A stretch of 64,000 nt of DNA from Pasteuria penetrans (lineage in GTDB: Bacteria; Bacillota; Bacilli; Thermoactinomycetales; Thermoactinomycetaceae): contig NZ_UZAC03000001.1 of NCBI RefSeq assembly GCF_900538055.1, forward strand, positions 1,922,001 through 1,986,000. Reading direction: 5' to 3'. Below the pieces are notes generated by a model. That model saw only the letters and a program-made list of their open reading frames with translations, was not told where the DNA came from and ran no database searches. How positions within the stretch are numbered: position 1 is the stretch's first letter; each line of letters opens with the position of its first letter. Positions 57,123 to 64,000 of this stretch are shown piece by piece. The translations under genes and the position numbers were made by a program.

Positions 57123-58469
57123 TTACTTTCCACGATAGAACCTGGAATTAGTTGACAGCTCGCTGATTTCTACATTTCTCCGATCCTGTTCCGAGTCCGA
57201 ATTTTGGGTAAGGGTTAGTGGCTTAGTCAGCCATTCCTCTGCCATCACTTTCATTCGTTGAATTTGATCTGACGACCAATGGAGGTAGCGCTTCTTCCAC
57301 TTCAAGTAGGGGCACATCAAATTAGCGTATGAACCAGGTCCGCATTCAGATTCAGCAACGTGCCTCTCCCCAAGGTTATGAGTAAGTTCATGTTGTAGGA
57401 TATGAACATCGTAACTCCAACTAGTATACCTCCTACCCGTTTTCATCCTTGAGGGGTGACCTGCCCTGACAATCGTAGCAAGGGGTTTTCTTGATTCTCC
57501 CCCTAGTCGCCCTAGTTTCCCTACTTCAGCTATTCCCAGTCTGTGGTGGGGTTCCCGTGGATCATGACTTTGTGTGAAAAGAACCTTAATATGCGCAGAA
57601 TGCGCAGGGGTGGGTAGGGGAGTACTCATAAAATCATATAAATTATCACTGTTAGGGTATAAAGTCTTAAACAGCTTATGAACATGGGCGATTTCTATTC
57701 CTATCCCTAGTTCCCCATAGAAACGATCATTCATTTCATGAATAAACATGCGTATGTCTTCTCTCCACTCTGGGTGTCCCACACGGTAGGAAGGGTCGGC
57801 ATACACGGCAATACGAATAGACCGTGGATGAGCCTTCTTTGGCAATGCATCCGGTTCTGTTGAGTGTGATATGCTTCCGTCTCTGCCGTGTTGATTCTTT
57901 CCATCCTCTTTTCCAGAAATTTTATCACTTATCTTATCGTCGATTTTCTCTCCATTCTCGCTGTCCCTTATCGGGAGCTGGGTCCACTCTCGATAGTCAG
58001 GATTCCCCTTCCAAATCCCTACTAACTTCCCATTCTCCAAAAATCTAAATCGACGAAAGGATTGATCCGGAAATTGAATATAAACGTCAAGCATAACTTT
58101 AGAACTATTTTCAGCATAGTTTATAAATAATTCCGAAATTTTATAATACCCATGGCCTTCCTCCTGGGATACCCACTTTTTAATATGATGTTCGAAGACC
58201 GGATCGAGCAACTCAATGGGGAGCTTTGTCCATTTCTCCGGTTGCTTATGATCCTGATCTTCCCTATGGTCCTTACCCATAGAATAATCGTTAGACCCTA
58301 CCTCTTCCCCTTTCTCCGGTATTTTGCCGCTGTGGGGGACCGATCCATGGAGATGGGAATTCTGGGCTAGTAGGGGCGGAAATACCGTCATAAAAAGCAA
58401 AGAAACACCCGCAAGAATGATCGAAATAGAACTACGTTTATAAATTTTCGTAATCACAAAAATATTCAC
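57123..58469 (-). CDS. Secreted metzincin metalloprotease
   Basis: 448 residues. A signal peptide (ISIILAGVSLLFMTVFPPLL, then AQ) leads to a charged, Asp/Lys-rich propeptide-like region of about 180 residues and a catalytic domain. The zinc motif HELTHNLGERH (about 360–370) fits HExxHxxGxxH exactly, and a Met-turn (ANLMCPY, Met about 385) follows, as in reprolysin-like metzincins. A cysteine between the two (ESECGPG) resembles the adamalysin arrangement. A role in degrading host or cell-surface protein is possible; the substrate is unknown. It lies among mobile-element scars and YitT genes with no operon partner. Confidence 0.85.
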   Translation of the reverse strand: MNIFVITKIYKRSSISIILAGVSLLFMTVFPPLLAQNSHLHGSVPHSGKIPEKGEEVGSNDYSMGKDHREDQDHKQPEKWTKLPIELLDPVFEHHIKKWVSQEEGHGYYKISELFINYAENSSKVMLDVYIQFPDQSFRRFRFLENGKLVGIWKGNPDYREWTQLPIRDSENGEKIDDKISDKISGKEDGKNQHGRDGSISHSTEPDALPKKAHPRSIRIAVYADPSYRVGHPEWREDIRMFIHEMNDRFYGELGIGIEIAHVHKLFKTLYPNSDNLYDFMSTPLPTPAHSAHIKVLFTQSHDPREPHHRLGIAEVGKLGRLGGESRKPLATIVRAGHPSRMKTGRRYTSWSYDVHILQHELTHNLGERHVAESECGPGSYANLMCPYLKWKKRYLHWSSDQIQRMKVMAEEWLTKPLTLTQNSDSEQDRRNVEISELSTNSRFYRGK

Positions 58470-58582
58470 ACCTTTGATGAATAAAATATAAATCCTAGAA
58501 TCATCAGAACTAAATATTATAATTAAAATTTTATATTATTTTCTATATGAGTACCATGCTTAAGACCATTTGCTTCCCCGTC

Positions 58583-59593
58583 TTAGACCTTTCTGACCCG
58601 TGATGGTTGGGGAGAAGGATCGTTGAACGGGAGATCCTGGGAGGAGTTTTCTAATGACAGAAATTTTCTCCCAAAGGTTTTATACGCATTTTCTATGACC
58701 ATAAAAGCCGAGGGATCTTCCCTTTCCACAAGAGTACGGAGGGCTGCCAATCCACTGGTTGGAACTACTGTGTAGAGGATGTCTTGTTTTTGATGGGTGT
58801 AGGATCCTTGCCCCTCTAGTAAGGTAGCGCTTATGGGGAGTTTACTGGCGTGTATCTTCTTTATGATGGAATGTGTTTGGGGTGAGATGATGGTTATAAT
58901 GCGTGCAGAATCAAAATTCTCTAGAACCATTTTGATGACAAGGGTGTAAACGAACATGTAGGTGAGGGTATGGAGAAAATTCTTTATGCCTAGATAATAT
59001 AGGGTGCAAGAAAGAACAGAAGCGTCGAAAGCGAGGAGTGTCCAGTTCAGTGGGATACCTGTAAAGTGTTTTACAATTAGGGCTACGAGATCGGATCCCC
59101 CAGTATTGCCACCAATATGCAACACAATGCCTACACCGAGTCCCATTAGGGTGCCACCAAATAACACGGAAACCCATGGATCGTGAACGTGCCATGCGGT
59201 GGCAAGTGTTAGGGGTTTCGTGAGGGCTAGTGCAAAGGAGAGGATACCGACACCAAGTGAGGTGTGGAAGATGAGTCGATACCCTAGAAAAGGAATCCCG
59301 ATGATTACCAGTGGGATATTGAGCCAGATTACGACGTCATCCAGATTGATGTTGGACATGTATTTCAACAGAACCGCGATTCCCGTGAAGCCGCCGTCAC
59401 CAAAATGGGAAGGTATGACGAAAAAATTGAGGGTTGCGGCTATAACCAAACATCCAAGAAAAACGATGGATACATGAGAGAGGATTTTCGGCCAGGTTTG
59501 TGGTTGGAGCAGCTGTTGGAGGTCGTTGTTGAGGATTTTCCATTCTTTGGTTATATACCGTTTTATGGTTGGTTCGGATGTATTTCCAGCCAT
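58583..59593 (-). CDS. YitT family membrane protein
   Basis: 336 residues. The same architecture as the 55229–56128 product: membrane helices with FGDGGFTGIAVLLKYM and HIGGNTGGSDLVALIVKHF, then a DUF2179 domain (IITIISPQTHSIIKKIHASK, EGQGSYTHQKQDILYTVVP, DPSAFMVIENAYKTFGRKF). It is more similar to the gene at 63125–64000 than to the first one. A hydrophilic N-terminal extension of about 35 residues precedes the first helix. Function unknown. Confidence 0.9.
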   Translation of the reverse strand: MAGNTSEPTIKRYITKEWKILNNDLQQLLQPQTWPKILSHVSIVFLGCLVIAATLNFFVIPSHFGDGGFTGIAVLLKYMSNINLDDVVIWLNIPLVIIGIPFLGYRLIFHTSLGVGILSFALALTKPLTLATAWHVHDPWVSVLFGGTLMGLGVGIVLHIGGNTGGSDLVALIVKHFTGIPLNWTLLAFDASVLSCTLYYLGIKNFLHTLTYMFVYTLVIKMVLENFDSARIITIISPQTHSIIKKIHASKLPISATLLEGQGSYTHQKQDILYTVVPTSGLAALRTLVEREDPSAFMVIENAYKTFGRKFLSLENSSQDLPFNDPSPQPSRVRKV

Positions 59594-59839
59594 GGATTCC
59601 CGACCTTCTTCCTCCGAATGTATGTTTGTATAGTAACGAGAGGGGGTAGGTCATTACAATAGGATGGTTACTTAATGTCTAGTATAAATGCTGGTGATTT
59701 TTATATCAATACTCATAATTAGTATTATTTTAAAAATAGTAGGTACGCATTCCTTGCATTGGATAGTAATATTTGTATACATATGTAATGATGTTTGCAT
59801 CCCTCATATGGTTGAAAAAGTAAGGGGAACTTTATAAAC
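59594..59839. other. AT-rich gap
   Basis: No gene seen. Confidence 0.4.
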
Positions 59840-60385
59840 ATGGGTAAACAGTCATCCGAGAGTACGGATAAGGTATGGTATGTTGGGTTTGGGAGGTATG
59901 TAGAGAATGCAATCCCTCATTGTGAGAATCAGGCCCGAGCTGAGTATCTTCTGGAGGAATTGCAGCAGAGAATAGCCCATTGTGGTCTGGAACTGCATCC
60001 TAGGAAAACCAAAATTTTTTATGGACAAGGAAAGTACAAGGGGTTTGATTCCCTATGGGGTTTACGTTTCACCCACGTCAGGCGTTGCTTGTGTAGGGAG
60101 TAGGTCAGCTACTATGGTGCCTTTGATCCCTCTGGGAAAAGCTCTACGCAGCTTCAATGACACAATGTTTTAACTTGTTGGTGGGGGGTGTACAGGAAGC
60201 CCAATAGCATGCGAAAGGTCCGCAGGTGGATCCAGTACATAGGAGGAAGGTACGGGAACATAGTTTGCTCATTGGTTATCGGCCATGAGGTCCTCATAAT
60301 GCGGGAGTAGTATGTGTGGTCTTGTGGGAAGAGTTGGCCGTGACATGCCAGCCCTACGCAACCATGTTTTGGGCGGCGAGAGTAG
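59840..60385 (+). pseudogene. Group II intron relic: RT/maturase tail and 3' RNA domains
   Basis: Begins with an RT fragment (CENQARAEYLLEELQQRIAH, CGLELHPRKTKIFYGQ, then LWGLRFTHVR). It continues after frameshifts with LGKALRSFNDTMF and YRKPNSMRKVRRWIQYIGG of the maturase X domain. It is the uninterrupted relative of the outer element at 2583–4769: no intron lies between the two X-domain halves. Degenerate domain V–VI (60298–60363) ends CCCTACGCAAC. Part of the catalytic RT is missing. Confidence 0.8.
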
Positions 60386-60474
60386 TTTTTTCTCGTTGCT
60401 TTCTGCTGTGTTTTAGGACGCAAAATTCCGCCGTTGGATGAAGAGCACCCAAGGTCGGATGACAGCGAATTTTT
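60386..60474 (+). repeat. Dispersed ~85-bp repeat, copy 2
   Basis: Matches 29397–29485 (GCTTTCTGCTGTGTTTTAGG through CACCCAAGGTCGGATGA). It directly follows the intron relic. Confidence 0.75.
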
Positions 60475-60596
60475 ATTTATATAGGGGAGTATTCTCCATA
60501 GGAAATTGCACGGATCCCTCTTTCCCCATGATAAAGGGGACCCCCCGTTTGGGCAGAGGTCCCTTTTATTTGTTTCCCAATTCAGTTTTCATCTCG

Positions 60597-61505
60597 CTAT
60601 GATTTTTTTGTCAAAACGTGGGCAAACCCAGGCCAAACATAGGAAAGAGGCAGGATGATGGGAACTGCGAATATTTGACTCAGGATGGGGGGCCAGTCCG
60701 TGAAAAGATAAGGAAAATTCCTCCATAGATATTCTTGGAGGAAGGGCAAATGAGTCTGATGGGTGAACCAGTACCCGAAGGTTATGGTAATGACCGTGCC
60801 TATCACTAATGAACTACGCCAGTATGGGGGATACCATGGATGCGAAGGACCCAAACCAGAACCCAACCGCTGTATTAAGGCTATCAAACTACCATAACTC
60901 AATAGAAAACCTGCTATTACCTGCCATGTCTTTCCCATATGTATATACATATAGGATATCGATACAAAATATACTGTTAGGAGGGTAATGGAAATAATCA
61001 ATGGATATTTTTTATAATTTTTTTTATTATTATATTTATTTATAAGGATTTCGCTGTTTTTCCATTCCTCGTGCCACTGAGACAGGCAATGTTCTAGCAC
61101 CCGATATTTTCTTCCTAAGATTCTCGAATATATCCATACTATTGCTAAAATGGTGGTGAAAAGAGAAAACATCAATAAGAAAAATAAATTGTATTCTTTA
61201 AACATTATTTTAAATAATATGATACATATTCCTAAGATTATACCTATTGATGTTATGGTAATTTCCCTTCTTTTGGATGCAACATCATCATTGGGTATTA
61301 TTATTTTACTAATGGGAAGAAAAATGGAAAGTATGAATAATCCGACATAGAAGGAGAAAATACCGGGAGATGGGATATAACCAGGTAAATCATAACCGTG
61401 AACAAAGGAATCTGATTCCATCCATATAATGACAGGTAAACAGAATAGGATTTTATGAATAACAAAATATAATATAAATAAAAATGATTTTCTCATAAGG
61501 ATCAC
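60597..61505 (-). CDS. Hypothetical integral membrane protein
   Basis: 302 residues with seven or eight predicted membrane segments. Examples are FLFILYFVIHKILFCLPVII, then GIFSFYVGLFILSIFLPISK, ITSIGIILGICIILF, and, in the C-terminal half, PLIISITLLTVYFVSISYMY and LSQIFAVPIILPLSYVW. A charged loop (HCLSQWHEEWKNSEILINKY) lies in the middle. No family recognised. It lies directly downstream of the halocin-like precursor on the same strand, so an immunity or export role is possible. GGTGATCC precedes the start codon. Confidence 0.6.
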   Translation of the reverse strand: MILMRKSFLFILYFVIHKILFCLPVIIWMESDSFVHGYDLPGYIPSPGIFSFYVGLFILSIFLPISKIIIPNDDVASKRREITITSIGIILGICIILFKIMFKEYNLFFLLMFSLFTTILAIVWIYSRILGRKYRVLEHCLSQWHEEWKNSEILINKYNNKKNYKKYPLIISITLLTVYFVSISYMYIHMGKTWQVIAGFLLSYGSLIALIQRLGSGLGPSHPWYPPYWRSSLVIGTVITITFGYWFTHQTHLPFLQEYLWRNFPYLFTDWPPILSQIFAVPIILPLSYVWPGFAHVLTKKS

Positions 61506-61751
61506 CTTTTATGGGACGAATTGAGGGGGGTGTCTATTGCACCCCTTTTTGTCCCCCCTTCCCGTATGTATGGGGTTATGCGGACAAACTGAGGAATTCA
61601 AAGGATAACAATTCCTGTGATGCGGGATAACGTATCTGTTCAACGAAATTTCCTTGCGGAACGTCGGAAGATGCAGTCTAAATTTTGGGTAGATTGTACT
61701 TTGAAAGCTGTTTATGCGGGGGTACAATGGACGTAATGGATCTAGAAAAAA
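61506..61751. other. Gap between membrane protein and halocin-like gene
   Basis: No gene seen; a hairpin GGGGTG/CACCCC with a T-run (61529–61552, plus orientation) is present. Confidence 0.35.
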
Positions 61752-62395
61752 TCAACAAACTCCCCCACAGAGATGACGGTGGGCATAACTGGCTCCATAA
61801 GTTCTAACATACTTACAGGCTCCCCAACAACCCAAAGCTATAAGGAGTATGCCTATGGGTACACGTCCCCAAAAAAAGCCTAATCTTCCACATGCATAGA
61901 GACATCCATAACCAGAGAGATCGGAGAGACCGTCTACTATTGCGGTGCAATTATGGCACATGCTCCCGAATGGAAAAAGCGTTTGCTTCTATCATGTCCC
62001 CTTACCTCGTATCTCAAGGAATCTTCGTTGAAATTTTTTCGGATGATTTCACCCTCGTCATTTAACAAATTCCTATTCTCATCGAGATGGGTGGATTCCA
62101 CATTATTTTCGCTGAAAAAGTAAACAGACTCTTTGTTATTTTCTGAGGTCACAGCTATTGTGGGGGTGGGTACATTTTTGGCCCAAAGACGCATAATGTA
62201 CCCAAGATGTTCACCTGTTTTCTTGTGTAGTATTGGGTAGGAAACAAAAAATCCAGGAAGGGGGACCCTTAATACTTCCTTTAATCCATCATGTATATTA
62301 CCTCTTTTTACATCTATTTTACATAATTTTGCTTTGTCCAACCTATCACTTATCATTTGGTGAGCTTCATGTGTATGAAGATCGGATGAGCCCAT
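61752..62395 (-). pseudogene. Halocin-C8-like bacteriocin precursor, frameshifted
   Basis: Two overlapping frames. The upstream frame (62395–61937) is a propeptide-like protein (HDGLKEVLRVPLPGFFVSYP, KTGEHLGYIMRLWAKN, SVYFFSENN). The downstream frame (61961–61752) gives a Cys-rich peptide MCHNCTAIVDGLSDLSGYGC, then LYACGRLGFFWG, LIALGCWGACKYVRTYG and HLCGGVC. The CxxC, CxxxC, Gly/Ile-rich middle and terminal CxxxC pattern resembles halocin C8. A one-base change near 61960 would join them as ...FFHSGSMCHNC. The N terminus is cut by an intron scar at 62405. It may be a decayed gene or need frameshifting; cassette order matches the 22–23.5 kb locus. Confidence 0.55.
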
Positions 62396-62404
62396 AGTAG
62401 CTGA

Positions 62405-62489
62405 CGAAACCCTTGTAATGAAGGTGGAGCGAAGGGGCTAATGATCCCGGCGAGGATAGTAGAACGATAACTTTAGTGGGAAATCTACC
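62405..62489 (+). mobile_element. Group II intron internal fragment
   Basis: TTGTAATGAAGGTGGAGCGA, then GGGGCTAATG and AACTTTAGTGGGAAATC match the middle of the nested intron's 3' segment (about 3930–4000). It abuts and probably truncates the halocin-like gene. Confidence 0.7.
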
Positions 62490-62977
62490 TGTTCATAATA
62501 TATTTTAATCCACCGAAATATTGTAATAAGTTTGACATTATCTCCCGAAGGAGAACCACAAATATATCTTGGTACTTCAGATTCAAAGAGGGCCCTTGGG
62601 GTAGGGCGGGACCTCCTAAAAATACATGGTGAGACTTCCTCAGAGAATTTACATGCGTGATGGAATGCAATTATGACCCCGTCCACAAAATAACGTTGAG
62701 GAACAGATATCGGAACGGACAATATCCACCGGCAGTGTACCACGCGGATCGATACCCTGACAATGGTCCCAAGGATATTTTTTTATTTTCATTGATACGA
62801 AATAAATGATGCGAGTGGATCAGAATGGATTGGACTGTACTCCAAAAATTTGGTGTTTTGACTCCGGAAGGATCTTTTTTATTTTTTCTTCCGATTCCCC
62901 GGACAAAAATTCCTCCCCTCGGAGGAGAGGAATGAGGATGAGTATTTCCTTATTATTATGATAAATTGTTTCTTCAT
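62490..62977. other. Intergenic region
   Basis: Minus-strand ORFs 62438–62743 and 62820–63134 are unlikely genes: the second reads through the terminator at 62978–62998. Confidence 0.45.
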
Positions 62978-62998
62978 AAAAAAACGCCCAGAGGGCGT
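62978..62998 (-). terminator. Terminator of the third yitT-family gene
   Basis: ACGCCC (62984–62989) pairs with GGGCGT (62993–62998); on the minus strand a run of seven Ts follows. Confidence 0.8.
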
Positions 62999-63124
62999 CC
63001 ATTTTTGTATACTTTTCCCTAGCATTACCGTTGAGGGGGTGGAGGGCCCCTCGCGAGAATTTCGTCTGAATCGGGTACAGATGGATCTCGGGGAATCTAT
63101 GCGGAAATAGGGAACACAATGGAT

Positions 63125-64000
63125 TTACAAGCATTTCTGGTGGATTATGTGGTAATCCTTGCGGAACCGGAAACGTGTGGATGGGAACTTACCCGGATTG
63201 GTAGTTTCCTGGGATGGATGTAACCCTGGGGGTACAGCATGGGTTTCTAATGTAAATCCTCTACCCGAGACATCACGAGCATTTTGTACCACCATGAAGG
63301 CCTGTGGATCCTCACGGCTGACGATTTTTTGTAACAAGGGCAATTCCCGTGGGGATAGGGCGATATACAGCACTCTTTTTCTATCCCCTGTGTAGGCCCC
63401 CTTTCCATTCAATATGGTTACACCGCGTCCTATTTCTTTTTGGATCTGGGCGATCATAGAGGGAGCTCGTCGGGATACGATGGTTATCGTATGAGAACTA
63501 TTGAAACCCTCTAGGATCCACCGTATTACAGTGGAATAAACGGGGATCTCCGCCAGGGTATAAAAACCATTATGGAGGGATCCATTTTGCTTATAGAGGA
63601 TATAGAAGGAAGAGAGAATTACGATAAAATCGAGGATAAGGAGCGTGTGGCCTAATTTCATGTTCGTAAAGTGGCGGTTGATAAGGGCTATCAAATCGCC
63701 TCCGGCGGTGTTTCCACCTGTTTTAAAGGTGATTCCTAGCCCTAAGCCAAGGAGTGCACCCCCAAAGAGAACGGTTAGCCATGGGTCCTTGATGTGATAA
63801 TTGTGCATATTTTGTAGAATAGATGTGCATCGTAGGCCTATTTTCAACATAAAGATACCCGTTATAGAATGGAGAACAAAGTGGCGTCCTAGGAGCGGAA
63901 ACCCTAGGAGTAGGAAAGGGATATTGAGAAGAAGAACGAGGGTGCCCTCGTCCCATTTGTGCCAAACATAGTTGATGAGTATAGCAATGCCCGTGAAACC
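63125..64000 (-). CDS. YitT family membrane protein, N terminus outside window
   Basis: The minus-strand frame is open to the window edge (residues GFTGIAILINYVWHKW from base 64000), so the first codons lie outside. The visible 291 residues have FGGALLGLGLGITFKTGGNT, then AGGDLIALINRHF, and a DUF2179 domain (TITIVSRRAPSMIAQIQKEI, GKGAYTGDRKRVLYIALSP, DPQAFMVVQNARDVSGRGF). A terminator lies 127 bases downstream. It is the third family member in 9 kb; the same family duplicates widely in Bacilli. Confidence 0.9.
   Translation of the reverse strand, partial: GFTGIAILINYVWHKWDEGTLVLLLNIPFLLLGFPLLGRHFVLHSITGIFMLKIGLRCTSILQNMHNYHIKDPWLTVLFGGALLGLGLGITFKTGGNTAGGDLIALINRHFTNMKLGHTLLILDFIVILSSFYILYKQNGSLHNGFYTLAEIPVYSTVIRWILEGFNSSHTITIVSRRAPSMIAQIQKEIGRGVTILNGKGAYTGDRKRVLYIALSPRELPLLQKIVSREDPQAFMVVQNARDVSGRGFTLETHAVPPGLHPSQETTNPGKFPSTRFRFRKDYHIIHQKCL

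Noticed and set aside
62820-63134. Minus-strand ORF downstream of the third yitT-family gene
   Set aside because: It runs through a strong terminator hairpin (62978–62998) and has no recognisable product.
1-64000. CRISPR arrays, rRNA and tRNA genes
   Set aside because: No regularly spaced short repeats were seen (the 302-bp tandem units have no spacers), and no convincing tRNA cloverleaf or rRNA sequence was found by eye.

Overview
The window looks like a chromosomal segment of an endospore-forming Firmicute (Bacilli). Evidence: ribonuclease Y followed by spoVS with an exact SigH-type promoter; Bacillus-like gene orders (mecA–glutamate dehydrogenase, cmk–plsC–rpsA, infC–rpmI–rplT with an ATT start on infC, trxA–uvrC, aroA–qcrABC–yitT); and a Cys/Tyr-rich collagen-like gene beside other probable spore-surface genes. 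Collagen-like spore-surface proteins, low gene density, many broken genes and many mobile-element scars suggest a Pasteuria-like lineage. That placement is inference; a 16S rRNA or core-protein search would decide it.

Layout. 1–1712: rny (5' end outside the window), spoVS and its terminator. 2583–4769: a decayed group II intron whose maturase gene is interrupted by a second, ORF-less group II intron made of tandemly duplicated parts. 5.5–9.6 kb: two related transposase-like genes in sparse DNA. 11–21.5 kb: metabolic and housekeeping genes: 2-oxoacid:ferredoxin oxidoreductase (korAB), mecA, glutamate dehydrogenase, cmk, plsC, rpsA. 21.5–23.9 kb: a 120-bp inverted repeat, then a broken bacteriocin-like cassette cut by an IS remnant. 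24.4–33.9 kb: mqnC (futalosine menaquinone pathway), thrS, infC-rpmI-rplT, uvrC, trxA, rsmF. 34–43.7 kb: accessory region with a reverse-transcriptase relic, a membrane protein, an intact second copy of the glycine-zipper gene of the cassette, an IS1182-like element that interrupts that cassette, repeats, a CPBP-type membrane protein and a broken AI-2E transporter. 44.3–51.3 kb: probable spore-surface cluster. 51.4–56.1 kb: aroA, the bc complex qcrABC and a YitT protein. 56.4–64 kb: group II intron scars, a secreted metzincin, two more YitT proteins, a membrane protein and a frameshifted halocin-C8-like precursor.

How the parts fit. Menaquinone from MqnC would feed the QcrABC complex. KorAB and glutamate dehydrogenase meet at 2-oxoglutarate. 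MecA and SpoVS belong to competence/sporulation control. The accessory regions hold at least three bacteriocin-like precursor loci (one reduced to a tail), group II intron debris in at least five places, an IS and several repeat families, consistent with a genome undergoing decay and element spread.

The most unusual signals are the group II intron nested in frame inside another intron's maturase with three copies of its 5' part and two of its 3' part, the family of bacteriocin-like cassettes, and the collagen-like/Cys-rich surface cluster.
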